Counted from the stretch's first letter, positions 1 to 11,815 are shown. The stretch is 64,000 nucleotides of DNA from Incurvaria masculella (GCA_946894095.1 OX335650.1:7378001-7442000); one strand, 5' to 3'. Program-made: numbers and translations. The notes: generated by a model not told the origin, from the sequence alone.

Positions 1-466
1 ATATTTCTTGTCAGAGTTCCCAAATTTCTTCAAAATAGCTTTATTTGATCGAACTAGATGTCCGATGATCGTTCGCATTGTGAAATTGTGTTTGGTTTCT
101 AATTTATAAGGTCATAAAGTTCGAATTTTTTGCGTGTTTTATAGAGTAACTTTGGAGGTGGATTACGCAATGATAAAGTAAGAACATCTTAAATAGATAA
201 GTCATCAGACATAGCTTATTGATTCAAGATTTATAATCTCTTTAGTTTTTGTTAGATTTTTGACCACAGCGGTCGTGGTTTACTTTTAGCTATAAGTCGT
301 TTTGTAATTAAAATTTTCGTTAATCTTACCAAATCATACACTATGCTCATTGTCTTTTTTGTGGACATGTTGCATCTTCCTCATCACGGAGCCTGTCTTT
401 TTCTTTGAAACATAGAAGGTCCCAGAGCGCAACAGCACGGTTTTGTACCGTGCCCGCGAATGAGTT
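1..466 (+). mobile_element. TTAA-type MITE, 5' end cut by window
   Basis: This stretch matches the body of a roughly 540-bp family also present at 21645-22186, 22855-23362, 42150-42669, 54767-55129 and 55134-55675. Better copies have inverted ends GGTGGCCCAACCCG and flanking TTAA, the target used by piggyBac-type transposases. Here the first terminus lies outside the window and homology stops near 466, before the second terminus. It has no coding capacity. The piggyBac link is inferred from the TTAA. Confidence 0.75.
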
Positions 467-1838
467 AGTGCCGATATTTCTTCTTAGGTCCTGAGACCAT
501 TATTCTCGAAGTCTTCGTCGGAAGACTTGATAATCGTCTGAAGACCCAAGAACAGTCTTTTAATCTCAGCATTAGTAGTTTTACACTAACTCGTGGCTAC
601 GCTGCCGCCATACGAATGAGCTTTGATCGCTACTCCCGTCATGCCATGCTCGCTGGAATTTAAACACCTTATGGTTACTGAAAAATATTCTTGCATTTTA
701 TCTTCTGACCGTTTATAACATTGAGCACTATCTATTAATATATCAATTTAGTTAAAAATACCTAACGTTAAAAATGCAAGTGAATATTTTATGAAACCGG
801 CTCGAAACAAAACTTCTACACCTGTATTCAGAGTGGGCGGACTAACTTTAATCCGCCAGTCTAAACCGGTTTTTGTATGGTTAGTCCGGTGGTAATCTCG
901 TACTAAGTTTGGCAGGTGCTCCCTGAATACGACTGCATATTATAAAGCTCTTGCTAGGTTTCTTAGGTACTATTGTGAAACATTAGGTGAAACTGGCACT
1001 GGCACTTGTAAAAAATAAATATTAAATCTATCCTAAGAATGTATGTAAAAGTTTAATCTACGAGTAATGAACAGTTTTATTATAGATATCCATATGTTAA
1101 CACGCTAAATATGTACTTATTTGTGCACGTCTAAATAACACTTATATAAAAAAAAAATACAAAAATTAAAAAAAACGCGAATATACCGGACGCGTGAAGC
1201 GTCGGAGCAATCAACTCTCAGATCACACCAATGTGCCTCAAGCGCGAGTGAAGCACGTCCCGACTGCACGTCGATGCGGTGGGGGGGGGGGGGGGGTTCT
1301 GCGGACTGCGAGCTCCTTTGTCTCCAGCACGCGTGTCGTTACTCCGTCAAAGGTGTTTCGTTCCATCCAGCGAGCATGGAAGGGCGTGAGAGGCAACTGA
1401 AACTCGTTTGTATGTGAGCGGCATAACTACTTTCACACACAATGGCGGCAGCGTCGACGACCGTTCGCTTACTATTTACTTACTGCATTCCCGAGAACGA
1501 CACGGAAGAAACTTAAAAACTTCACAAATCTTGAAGAATGCATTATGTTGATATCAAATTATTCTAAAAGTACAATCCATCAGCCTTTTTAAATACATTG
1601 TGTCACTCAATTTGTTTATATTATTTGAGAGATTATTGAATATTTAGACACCTTCGGGCAATACATACATTTCTTTTGCCATAATTGCTCCGTGTTATTG
1701 GTGTCTACGCTTACCTATATTACGTGCGTACTATTTACGATCGGCGAAATCTCAGTGTGGACCTCCCCAGAAACAGTTGTTGTATTTGTAGAACGAAGCA
1801 ATGTCATAGTGGTAATGTTCATTAGCTTTAGTTCTTTA
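467..1838. other. No gene recognised
   Basis: AT-rich sequence with short ORFs that look like chance. A run of 16 G lies at 1281-1296 inside a GC-richer patch (about 1190-1400). The patch at 1445-1490 weakly resembles the dispersed repeat at 9321-9434. Confidence 0.5.
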
Positions 1839-2790
1839 TACACTATGATCAATAAGTTCCGGGAATTTGTAGTTTGAATTTAAAACGCTTTACCGATTCG
1901 ATTTTTTTTTTCTCAGGTTGGTACACCTTTCCCTGACACTCCTGCCAAATATCAAATATTAAATGTCATTAGTAATTGTTTGGCGTCTGTTTATATCAAT
2001 CAAGTTTTTGAAGTTCGTCGCATTTCAAAATGGAAAAAAATATTGAACAAAGAATTTGTTTGAAGTTTTGTATTTCTGACGAAATCTCTTGTGCTGATGC
2101 ATTCAAAATGCTACAAAAAGCCTACGGGGACTCTGCTCTCTCAAAAACAAGAGTATACGAGTGGTATTCGTCGTTCAAAAATGGTCTCAAAGAAGTTGAC
2201 GATGCACCTCGTCGTGGACGCCCTTCAACATCAACTACCGATGATAACGTCGAAAAAGTTCAAGAAATCGTACTCGAAAATCGTCAAACAGTCAATAAGG
2301 AGTACTACCTGGCCGTAATTAAGCGTTTGAGAGATGCTGTGCGTAGAAAACGACCGGAATTGTGGCAAAACAACTGATGGATCTTGCACCATGACAATGC
2401 TCCGTCTCACAAAGCGCGCATCGGTTATTTCTTCACCTCCATGGCGCATCGTGACCGATTATTTGACCAAACATACTGTAAATACAATCCAACAGGCACC
2501 GTATTCTCCGGATATGGCACCATGTGACTTTTTCCTGTTCTCAAAACTTAAATTACCCCTTCGTGGAAATAGATTTTCGAGCATCGATGAAATAAAAGAA
2601 AATGCGACGAAGGCATTGAAAGCCATTCCTTCACCGGACTATCAAAAGTGTATGGAAGAATGGGTTAAGCGTTGGCGTATGTGCATCGCTTCAGACGGTT
2701 GTTATTTTGAAGGTGATAAAATTAATGTATCCGAAAATCAACACAATTTTTTTTATTTATTAATTCCCGGAACTTTTCGATCATAGTATG
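1839..2790 (+). mobile_element. Internally deleted mariner transposon
   Basis: A Tc1/mariner element of about 952 bp. Inverted termini of about 28 bp (1839-1866 and 2763-2790) share the core ACTATGATC then AAGTTCCGGGAATT. TA dinucleotides at 1837-1838 and 2791-2792 fit the mariner TA target duplication. Full mariners are about 1.3 kb, so roughly 0.35-0.4 kb is missing, in agreement with the gap in the transposase. The element is dead as an autonomous unit, but its ends look usable by a transposase supplied in trans. Confidence 0.85.
2030..2783 (+). pseudogene. Mariner transposase, deleted and frameshifted
   Basis: Remnant of a DDD-type mariner transposase, the enzyme that cuts and pastes the element at TA sites. 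The first 115 codons (2030-2374) begin MEKNIEQR and include the N-terminal helix-turn-helix region and the GRPSTSTTD linker. At about residue 85, VLENRQ runs directly into TVNKEYYL, a motif normally over 100 residues further on, so the segment with the first catalytic Asp (TGDETW) is gone. After an in-frame TGA at 2375-2377 the reading resumes with WILHHDNAPSH, giving the second catalytic Asp at 2393-2395. The third, in YSPDMAPCDFFLF, is at 2511-2513 in another frame. The second and third Asp codons are 118 nt apart, about 13 nt more than D34D spacing would give. Intact family members are about 345 residues; this one cannot be functional. Confidence 0.88.
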
Positions 2791-2892
2791 TACATAATCT
2801 CTGTATAAGTACCTAAAGCCGATCGAAATGAAACAGAACTATTTAATATTTTCGATGTTGAGCGTCCCGAATTCGAAAGCTAACAACTACAG

Positions 2893-3002
2893 TTAACCCC
2901 GTTTTCACCACCTCCAGCTACCTGAAATCCGATAGTTAACTTTCGGTTGCATTGCATATTTACATGGAGTAACCGAAAGATAACTTTGGGATTTTTGTAG
3001 CC
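2893..3002 (-). repeat. Foldback MITE fragment (CACCACCTCCAG family)
   Basis: Closely matches, in reverse orientation, the element at 23531-23667, including CACCACCTCCAG, the GATAGTTAACTTTCGG stretch and AACTTTGGGATTTTTGTAG. Only one terminus is recognisable here. No coding capacity. Confidence 0.6.
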
Positions 3003-3244
3003 GTAGGCGTCTTTCCATGCTCGCTGGTCCGTGCCGCCTCCCCGCACATCGCTCCGCCACCATCGACGTGGTGTCGCGAGCCCCATAATATGGTGGCGTC
3101 TGCCTGTTGGGAATTCCTTCATTGTCTCTTCCCGCGTTTGTAACTGAGTGTAGGCTGTAGCATAATTGTTGTATGTACGATGATTCCATCTGTAGATGTT
3201 TTAGCCATGGGATGTCGATTAAGTATACCGTGAGAATACTAATA

Positions 3245-3434
3245 AACTTAACGTTTTAACGTAACTGTCAAAATTCTAGAACGCGCGTAACATATGCAAG
3301 TACGAGTTTTATTTGACAGCTTGAAGAAGTAAAACCACAGAATAATCACTAAAAACTTGCGTGGGGGTTTAACGTTTTTACGTAACTTCGAAGTTCCGTA
3401 AATGCCAGTTTAGGTGAGAACTCTGACTGACTGC
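3245..3434 (+). repeat. Partial MITE (TTTAGGTGAGAACT family)
   Basis: Shares the AGCTTGAAGAAGTAAAACCACAG block and the terminal TTTAGGTGAGAACT with fuller copies at 30486-30832 and 47923-48272. The opposite terminus is missing. Confidence 0.55.
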
Positions 3435-3480
3435 TCTGGTCAAGTAAAAATATTATTCTAATTCCTCTTTTCGCTAACAC

Positions 3481-4430
3481 TGAAAAATACTGGAATTTAT
3501 CATACGTAGACCGATGCGATAACATCTCAATGTTTGCATGTTATTGAAAACCATGAAGGATGTTTGTAAAAAGCTGGCGCAGTGTTAAGAACGGCCCGTA
3601 AGCTATGCTCCCCATACAAACGTGGTTTACTAATCATTTGGAAACTGCGATTCCATTTAAATTGATATTTAATATCTAATATCACGTAACAAATATCTGT
3701 GTCTGCACGCTTTTGTTTTTTTGAAAAATCCACACCGAATGAAATTAAAGCAAAAAGAAAATCTTCATACGAATTTTGTTTTCTCTGTGGTTTGACCCAG
3801 AATACATTTATAGAAAAAACAAAGACTTGCAGACACAGATATTTGTAGCCTAATATTACATACCAAATATCAAGTAAGTTGGAAGAGTGGTTTTCAAATT
3901 ATTAGTAAACTACGTTTGTATGGGAGGCGAAATTTTCTACGGCCCGTAAGATATGCTCCCCATACAAACGTAGTTTACTTACCATTTAAAAACAGCTGTT
4001 CAAATTAAATTGATATTTAATATCTAAAATCAGGGAACCAATATCAGTGTCGGCATGCTTTTATTTTTTTGAAAAATCCAAACCGAATCAGATGAAAGCA
4101 AAAACAAAATCTTCATACTAATTTTGTTTTCTCTGTGGTTTGACTCAGTATACATTTATCGAAAAAACAAAGGCATGCAGACACAGATATTTGTTGCCAG
4201 ATATGTGATACCAAATATCAAGTAAATTGCTACAGTGGTTTTCAAATGATTAGTAAACTACGTTTGTATGGGAGGCGAAATTTTCGGGGGCACCTTAAGG
4301 GATCGTTCCCATACCATGTACCGAAAAATACTGGAATTCATCATACGTAGACCGATGCGATAACATCGCAATGTTTGCGTGTTATTGAAAAGCATGAAGG
4401 ATGTTTTCAAAAAGCTGGCGTAGTGGTAAG
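3481..4430. repeat. Direct repeats flanking a tandem foldback pair
   Basis: A block of about 110 bp at 3481-3590 recurs at 4322-4430, 841 bp away, with about 90% identity. Between them sit two head-to-tail copies of a foldback element of about 340 bp (about 3595-3935 and 3945-4285). Each copy opens with CCCATACAAACGTAGTTTAC-like sequence and closes with its reverse complement. This looks like a local duplication or a composite insertion. The short ORFs here are chance. Confidence 0.7.
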
Positions 4431-4733
4431 GGATCGTTCCCATATCATGTGACCGGTTTTAGGACACTTTTGGACCCCGCCCTCCCCCTCCGTTCTAACG
4501 TGGTATTGCAAAACTGACTTACTGTCACCCCGCCTGTCCGGCTGTCCGTTGGCCTGCCTGTCAGACTGCTGCCAGAGCGCACGACCGCTGTCCGTTGTCT
4601 TTGTTGTTTTAGATCACCGCTGTGTTTATTAGTCTTTTTTTTAATATATCAACTATATTTTGAAATACCACGTGACATGGTAAATAACCCCTCCCTCCCC
4701 CAAATCGGTCACGTGGTATGAGAACGCTACCTA
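4425..4733. mobile_element. Foldback/MITE-like element
   Basis: The left end (GATCGTTCCCATATCATGTG, then ACCGGTTTTAGG) and the right end read on the minus strand (TAGCGTTCTCATACCACGTG, then ACCGATTTGG) form imperfect inverted repeats of about 30 bp. The interior is GC-rich and non-coding. No target duplication was identified. Confidence 0.45.
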
Positions 4734-5886
4734 ATGACAGCGGCGATATGTCGTCGCACGGATGGACGGGGTTCTAGACTTAGCGGTCACTGTTACACTG
4801 AACAGTTACGACACGACACGGTGCGATGACGGGAATTACTTGTACACAGTAGGCTGCAATTTATCATTGGACCACCTGACATCTTGGTCTGTCATTGAAT
4901 GAGGGTCGCGACCACCGTTTCACGTTGACTGAAGACTTATTTCGATTATGCTTAATAGTTGTTTGGATACAGTAGGATAGCTCAGTTTGAACTACCCGTA
5001 GCAAGAGTGGTTTAAATGTGATTTCTAAATAGTTTCAGTTTCAGTTTCTGTTTCTTTATTTTCTCCATTAGATGTATATTACACACTCGGATTCGTCTTT
5101 TTTTTCTGTCGGTTTGATTACTTCTGGCGAAGAAGAGCCGACAAGAAACTTCGCCAGGTTGGTCATTGTATTCTTTTTTTTCCATTGATACTTACAAACT
5201 AGTTTACAGTGATTGATTATAGATATTGACTATTGCTCACAAAGAAAATTATTATAAGAACATTATATACATTGGTTCTTACATATGTTATTAATGTTTA
5301 TGACTAGTGAGTTTTAGAACATATATTTTTATTTCATCTTGAGGACAAATCGGTTCCTCTTCGAGTTAGAATTGTGGGATATATTAGCGGTACTCTAAAC
5401 TCATTCCCTGTGAAATATGTATTCATGACTTGGAAACGTATAAGATGGCACCCATGAAAGAGCATTTGGAAATGTGCGATAATTTCATTGAAATAGATAT
5501 TTGGTGACACGTACTGTGGGTAGTCACAAAAGTTCCATCTGGCAGAGTCGCTGTTCGAAAATGCTTTTCGATTATTCGTAATTTCACTGTATTACAGCAC
5601 CTGAAGTCGCATATATAATAATTATATTTTCCACTAAATTAATAAACTCACTGGTGACAATTTGCATTTCAGAGAGAGCTAACTATACGTCCCTGTTTTC
5701 ATATTAGGTACTGGTGGCGGCACAACCAAGATATTCTCACCGAGTTGTCTATGAAGGCTAAATGTTCGTTTAGTTCTAGCGCATCGCCTCTTGGCTTCGT
5801 TCCGTAGGGGCCAGTCATTACTGTCACGCGCGGAGCCACTCGCAGCCACATGGGCGATCATGGTCACGGAACAGAGTACTATACTC
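4734..5886. other. No gene recognised
   Basis: Low-complexity AT-rich DNA. The segment at 5120-5160 (GAAGAAGAGCCGACAAGAAACTTCGCCAGG, split here as CGACAAGAAACTTCGCCAGG) resembles a common lepidopteran retroelement tail, but too little is present to classify it. Confidence 0.35.
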
Positions 5887-6216
5887 TTCATGCATCACTT
5901 TCATTTTCTTATTTGGATAGGTGCATTTTGTTATGAATGCGAGCTTTTCCATGGTTCGGAATCCAAGTAAAACTGTAGGTCCCATTCCCCTACTAGTTGG
6001 TAGGGTTAGGCCCGCCCGGGTTGGTACTATCGCATTGGATGAAAAGATGCGGACGTCGAAACGGCAATAAAACAATCCCCGTGCCCTGTTTTGCATTCAG
6101 TTCAATGTATATGTGCTCATAAAGGGAATATCCTGGCATATGGCACCTAATTACTTCGGGAATGCGGTGTGTTGGGCTAATATCATGAGTGGCTTCATGT
6201 CCAGTTACGAAAAAAA
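5887..6216 (+). repeat. SINE-like dispersed repeat, head missing
   Basis: Contains the body shared with 40216-40571 and 63036-63335: GAATGCGAGC, CCATGGTTCGGAATCC, ACCATCGCATTGGATGAAAAG-like and CGGCAATAAA blocks, followed by the downstream part also seen at 21341-21470 and 61247-61440. The tRNA-like head found at 63 kb is not recognisable here. Confidence 0.6.
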
Positions 6217-6807
6217 ATGTGGTGAACTGATAGTCAAAGTGAGCGAAACTTGTGGCAGATAAGAGAAAATAATAGAGTGAGACTCCTTTCTATGTGTTAC
6301 CATATTCTAGAGGAAAACCACTCACCTTTAAACGTCTTTGATCCCTAAAAACTTCCTCAATCAAAGTTAAAATTAAATATTGAACAGCTATGAACAATAT
6401 TTATTCTTGTTTTCAATTGAGCAATATTTTGAATAATTGAAAGCACCTTTTAATCATGACAATTGTAAGTTTTCAAATGTCCGCGAATAATAAAATCCTG
6501 ATCATAAACGAGTGCGATTTTAAAAATTCGCGAAAATCTCAGGAGACACATACCGGGAGCGGAAAATTGTACGTATTTCGCTTCACTTCGTATTTACTTT
6601 CGGCGGGCTCTAAATTGTTTTAAATATTATTCCCACCGTTGATCCTGTTTACATTACATGTCTTATAAGCCGTTAGATCACAAAACAATATCAAGAGAGT
6701 TTATTCCATTAGACATTCATCAAATTAATCTGTACAGTGCGGCTGGAACACGAGTATGATCATTGTATTGTAGTTTAATGTAATCATTAGGCACGGATCC
6801 GCAGCGG
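6217..6807. other. No gene recognised
   Basis: AT-rich sequence without recognisable coding or repeat content. Confidence 0.35.
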
Positions 6808-6820
6808 ACCGCACACCGCC

Positions 6821-7124
6821 TAGGGTTGCCAGATGGCAAGACTAAATATCTGGGAACATTTTCAAAGTCGGGATTTTTACTGTCGGGACGCATGCTTACA
6901 TCAAACGACATTCTTAAAATATAGAATCATAATATAAGGTATACAATTCAGATAAAACACAACAAATAAATTTACCTGTCAGTCAAGTGTTCTTCAACTA
7001 ATAATCGTACGAGATTCTGCTAGAGAAACACACTAAATAAATTATTTCTTCACCTCCATGGACTCGGGACATCATTTGAAATATCGGAACAAAACCGACG
7101 AATCTCGAACACCTGGCAACCCTA
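6821..7124. mobile_element. Non-autonomous hAT-like MITE
   Basis: A 304-bp element with termini TAGGGTTGCCAG and CTGGCAACCCTA, very like the TAGGGTTACCAGAT termini of the full hAT at 26699-29378. The 12-mer ACCGCACACCGC occurs on both sides (6808-6819 and 7126-7137), one base away from each terminus. That is longer than the usual 8-bp hAT duplication and lies in CACCGC-rich sequence, so the exact target duplication is uncertain. No coding capacity. Confidence 0.7.
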
Positions 7125-7137
7125 AACCGCACACCGC

Positions 7138-8121
7138 ACCGCAGCCACATGCCTCCGCCGCGGTGCGGTCGAGCAATCACTCCTCATATCAGCTTATGCG
7201 TGTACTTATTGTATTTCCGCGTTTCGCCGTGTTGACGTGAAAATGTTTCTACTGACAGTCAGTGGCTTGCCATGCGTGTGGTATAGAGCAGGGTTTTGAC
7301 AAATAGCACACTTCTCAAAATAGTCTAGTTGTGAGGATTTCGCGGATGTTCATTTGTAAAATGCATGAGATGCATACAAATACAAATAAAGTTCCAACTT
7401 ATTAACTAAATTCATCATATACTCGTATGTAGATCACCTGCATCTAGATTTTCTTGAAAATGTAGCAAGCGTTAGGATTAGCGCTTAAATCGTAAATGTA
7501 CTTAAAATTGATTCAGAGCATGAGAAATGCAAAAAAACTTCCTACCGTAGCAAAGCTCACGCCTCCAACATCTGCGCGCAATTACAAAAATATATAATAT
7601 CCTATTTGCTCAGCACACAAGTCACGTCCTGGCGGAATTGGTTTTTTCTCTCGCGCAGCGTGGCGGCGCGGCGGAGCCTCGACGGAGTTTGTCACGTCCT
7701 TGGTGCGAGTTGGAGAACTCATAGACGCCTGGAAGGAAACAGCTAACTAACCACCTACGCAATCAAGTTACCCTCACTCCCCCTGCGTGTGATGGCGAAT
7801 TCACACTATTGCCCAATTCTGTCCAATTAGCCAAGCATCACAGTCTCGGCGGCGACGGACAGTGAGAATGGAAGGACGGGAGTAGAAAAGTAGCCACTTT
7901 CCCTCACCCTGATTGAGGGTTCAACACGTGTACACACACACTCACCCTCACCCTCTCTCGCATTTTCACACATACAGCCTCGCATGCTCCACTCACATGC
8001 AGCCTTTACCATTACTCCCCAGCACAATAATACATTTGCAAATGCCCAAAGATTAAATAACGTAAAATACCTACAAACCAATATTATTACCCAGTGAAAA
8101 TCTATAATTGTCGCGATTTCA
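7138..8121. other. No gene recognised
   Basis: Mostly AT-rich, with a GC-rich patch at 7630-7720. Weak ORFs on both strands have no recognisable motifs. Confidence 0.35.
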
Positions 8122-8156
8122 TCTAATAAATATTATAAAGGGGAAAGTTTGTAATA

Positions 8157-8211
8157 ATGGATGGATGGATGGATGGATGGATGGATGGATGGATGGATGG
8201 ATGGATGGATG
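8157..8211 (+). repeat. (ATGG)n microsatellite in Helitron
   Basis: About 13.75 uninterrupted ATGG units just inside the 5' end of the Helitron. It generates a spurious repetitive ORF on the plus strand. Confidence 0.97.
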
Positions 8212-8860
8212 TTTGTTACTCTTTCACGTAAAAACTACTGAATGGATTCTAATGAAACTTTACAATAATATAGCTTATACATCAGAATAACACATAGGCT
8301 ACAATTTATGTGCCCATGGGCTTTAGAACTTTCACGGGGCTGCGAAAACGATGCCGGTAGCGCTACTTCACACTAGGGGGAGAGGAGCCGGGGGCGGTGG
8401 CGGGGAGCGGCGGCGGGGGGAGGGCAGACGTCGTGACTGTTTGTTGTCCGTTTGGCGAATTTTCAAGGCACTAGCGATTTGTAAAACTTAGTACATGTAC
8501 ATTTAACTACCCGGGAATTAGGATTGGCTAAATAGAATTCAGTTCCGCTTACGCTAAGATGGGGCTGTCATACAAACTGCAATGCTATGCACGGCTCGGC
8601 TTTGCGGCGGCAGCGCTTACTTTTACTGAAGTACGGCTTGGTATTTCCTGCAACTTTAGGACTACTTGGCATCACGCTAAATCGCCGGAGGAGCGACCAA
8701 CAGAATAAAATCCTTGAGAACCAATTACTCGATTTAGATGTGCATTGTATCTACGTCTAGCCTGATTCTACTAAAAACTTATAGATTACATAATATAACG
8801 CTTCATAACCAGAAGGGTAAGTAGTGAGTCTTAAAGTCTTATAACATGCGAACCACTTAC

Positions 8861-8966
8861 CTGATTTATATGCGTATTTTATCAATGTATAGCATCTCTG
8901 GGAGCAGTCAGGTTCGAGATGGGTTACTGTTTTCGATGTTGAGGCTGGCTGTGGGTTGGAGTCCAC
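8861..8966 (-). other. Exon-like segment in Helitron
   Basis: On the minus strand an open frame of 35 codons from ATG (8966) ends at a consensus donor, CAG then GTAAGT (intron side 8855-8860). The peptide starts MDSNPQPASTSKTV and contains EPDCSQRCYTLIKYAYKSG before the donor. I do not recognise the protein. Helitrons are known to capture host gene pieces, so a captured exon is possible. A chance ORF or part of another repeat is equally possible, since the downstream frame continues open for another 33 codons. Confidence 0.25.
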
Positions 8967-9320
8967 GCAAAACTTACCTACGTTACACGTTACTTACTAG
9001 GTAAGCAATGTAGCAGTGAAAGTGCAGAAAGGTTCTTGCGGCAAATGTTTTTTTTTTTAAATAGCCACCAAACGTCAACGAAGCTCTAAATGGGAATTAT
9101 TGGATGTTTCTCATTAAATCATGCTATTTCGACTCGAACGATCTTGATTAAATTTGGTACATGGATACATTGTCCTGGACCAGTTTGACCCTATTTTGGA
9201 CCAGTCATGTGGGCTACTTTTTATCCATGAGATAATTTAGCCGACACTAACCCGAGCGGAGCCGGGTACCGCAGCTAGTAAATAAATAAATAAACAATTA
9301 AATAAATAAATAAACAATGA

Positions 9321-9434
9321 CTGCAGCGTCGGCGAGGCAGTGTGCTTACTACTGATTTGCTCGAGTTCCAACGACACGTAACACGTACAGGAAGCTGCAG
9401 GAAGTGCAACGAACATTCGATGTTGCGCGCTTGC
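9321..9434 (+). repeat. Dispersed repeat, copy 1 of 2
   Basis: Almost identical to 20680-20792 in the same orientation, starting GCGTCGGCGAGGCAGTGTGC and ending at the GTTGCGCGCTTG block. Family unknown, no ORF. Confidence 0.8.
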
Positions 9435-11389
9435 GCCCTTGCTTCACGGTCTTTTCTTCATGCCTATCGTATTCGTGGCATACGATAGGAATGTAGAAGA
9501 AAAAGTTAAATGAATTGAAAAACACAATTATTTATGCCAGCCACGCCGCGTCGCGAGGGGATAGCAGAGTTGTGGGGATGAAAGATGGTTCTGAGACCCA
9601 CGTCACCCCAAGGCTGGATACTTCATTAGTGCGATATAGACTTGCATATTTGACATGTTGAACCTTTCAGTGAGTAGCGTCATCTGTTGTAGTATATGCT
9701 GACTAGCTTCTATGCATCTGTATGCTGCATTTGTTTGTTGAAACTAGCAGCTCTATGTAGAGAGCACTACGGTAACTACATACTCATTCCGAAGATGAGA
9801 ACAAGAAAGAACTAGTGTCACGTGATCCTTAGTCGCGACTAGTATAAACAAACTGTGCATATAATCGTATAAGAAACTAACCTCGCGTCGTAGCACAGTC
9901 CACACATCGCCAACGCGCGCGAATGTGCTCCCAAAATGCGTTCACCAAGTCAGTTTCCGCCCACACAAACCACAAGATACGTCTGCGGCTATGCATGTGG
10001 TATTAGGTAGGTTTAAGTTGAGTTGGTAGTTTTGAAAATGGATACAGCTGGTCTCATAGCATGTAAGCTAGGTGGCACATCTCCTTTCTTTTGTGAACTG
10101 AGAGTCATGCATGAGTCGTGCATGACACGTGGTACCGAGTATCAAATGAAATGTTTCCGATGAATTCCTCTTGGATTCCTGCTTGGCAACGACGATGACA
10201 TACGAATTATTTTCTTTGTTTTCCAGCTGCTGAATTGTTTGTCTGCACAAAAAAAAACAAATTCTATTTTTAATTAATTTTGTTATTACAATATCGTGCT
10301 CATTATCAAATTCTTGCTAACATCGTTCTTGTGGATCATCCACACACACACATTCCTAATTACATTTTTTTTTATAACGAAGGCACCAAACAAATTGTTT
10401 CCCCATTTTTATAGTAAGTTTTGAAAACGTTGAACACAGAAATCACATTTTTATTTATTTTATACGATTCCATAAGTCAGGAATCGCGATTCGACCTGGA
10501 CATTGGCTAACTAAACGTCGTCTAGGCTAGCCAAATGTATTTACCTTTTCCCCGCGTTGTTAGCCTAACCCTCCGGGAAAATGACGTGATTTTATTCATA
10601 TTTATTACATTGAGCAGGTAGTGCTCGGCGAATCAAACCGCAGGAATGCTTCCTAAACTTAAATTAGTTTTATGAGCTTATAATGAAATACCAGTATGGT
10701 TGTCTGTGCTAAGACACCAAAGGTTCTATGTTTTACTGGTTAGTATTATAGTTATGGTTATCTCTTTTCTTTATTCTTCGGGCGAAAAATAAGAACGGAT
10801 ATATTTAAATTTTAAATTTATCAATAACCAGAGATTGTGCATGTACTATGATCTGCTTTCTATTTACGTTATTAGTCAGATTCGTATTAGGCCTGTTTTA
10901 ATGTGAAAGCTAACATCGCGTTATTATTAAATCCGTTAGTCCCATGATCAGGATTATGTCCCGCGATCAGCGCGAATGGCGTCATCCCACTGAGTGACAT
11001 AAAACGGGATCGTAATCCCCACATAATCCACGCGGTATCCGGCTCCGAGTCGAGAGGCGAGAGCGCAGTTCACCCGCTCGTATCTTATCGCGCGACAGGC
11101 GGGACACGACGCGACCTCCCGCCATCGGCCCGAAGTCCCGGGGTCCCGAATGCGAAGGATGCGGCGCAATCCCGCGGGCGCGCATCCGCTTCCTCGTCAC
11201 GGCTGCGGCGACTCCTGAGTAATTGTTCCCGGTCACGAGCTGCGGGGCGCTGGGCGTACCGACTCTACTCACACGGAAGTGCGAGTGAGATGTTTTTTGA
11301 CAAACCGATATGGGTGGCTGTGCCGACAGACCGAACGTGCACAGAAAAACCAATTCAACATCATCTCGCTGAGCTATGGTTGAGAGAGG
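9435..11389. other. No gene; two short dispersed repeats
   Basis: Segment 9900-9960 (ACATCGCCAACGCGCGCGAA block) recurs at 12918-12980. Segment 10515-10645 (GTTAGCCTAACCCTCCGG to GCTCGGCGAATCAAA) recurs at 12003-12144. A GC-rich island at 10960-11290 is open for 123 codons on the minus strand (11353-10982), but the peptide is Arg/Pro/Ser-rich with no known domain and is probably a GC-driven chance ORF. Confidence 0.45.
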
Positions 11390-11815
11390 GGATTGTTGAA
11401 CCCCACGTGATTCTCGTGGACGGTTGCTGTTTTGTGGGGACTGGCCTGCTCAAATCGGCAACATATTAGATGGCGGCCATATGAAGTATTTGCAAAACAA
11501 ACTGAAATTTATCATGAAAGTGACATAAACTGTTCATTTTTGTTGTAAATTCATATTAATTTAGTATATTTACCTGTATTCTTCTCTTATCACCAATGCT
11601 TAACTCTTACTATTTATGTTACAAGTAATTAAAATAATGTATTTAAACAAACTGGTACCATTGACTCGTACGTATCTAAGCAGGTGGCAACCACTTTTGT
11701 AAATGCGACTAAGTGGTCGTTAAAAAACATTCCAGCAAAGTGTCTTACCATCGCTGTAAATGTTGAGCTGGCTAAAGATAAAATATAACAAATCCGAGTG
11801 CAGTGATTGATGAAC
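11390..11815 (-). repeat. Dispersed repeat, copy 1 of 2
   Basis: Reverse-orientation partner of 57340-57830. Shared blocks in order include CTTTGCTGGA, CCACTTAGTC, GGTTGCCAC, CTAAATTAATATGAATT, AGTTT(G/A)TTTTGCAAA and GCAGGCCAG. Divergence is substantial, so this is an old family. No protein was recognised. Confidence 0.6.

Larger units (their letters stand above)
8122..9278 (+). mobile_element. Non-autonomous Helitron
   Basis: A rolling-circle transposon of 1157 bp. The 5' end reads TCTAATAAATATTATAAAG, preceded by A at 8121. The 3' end reads CCCGAGCGGAGCCGGG (a short hairpin, 9251-9266) then GCAGCTAG, followed by T at 9279. This fits Helitron insertion between A and T with TC and CTRR ends. 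The body includes the GTTTGTTACTCTTTCACGT block typical of lepidopteran Helitrons. No Rep/helicase is encoded, so it would need a partner in trans. A G-rich patch (8375-8425) and an exon-like segment lie inside. Confidence 0.8.

Noticed and set aside
8757..8860. Downstream half of the Helitron minus ORF as coding
   Set aside because: If the GTAAGT donor is real this part is intron; it has no recognisable motif.
10982..11353. 123-codon minus-strand ORF in a GC-rich island
   Set aside because: Arg/Pro/Ser-rich with overlapping open frames, as expected from GC bias; no homology or splice support.
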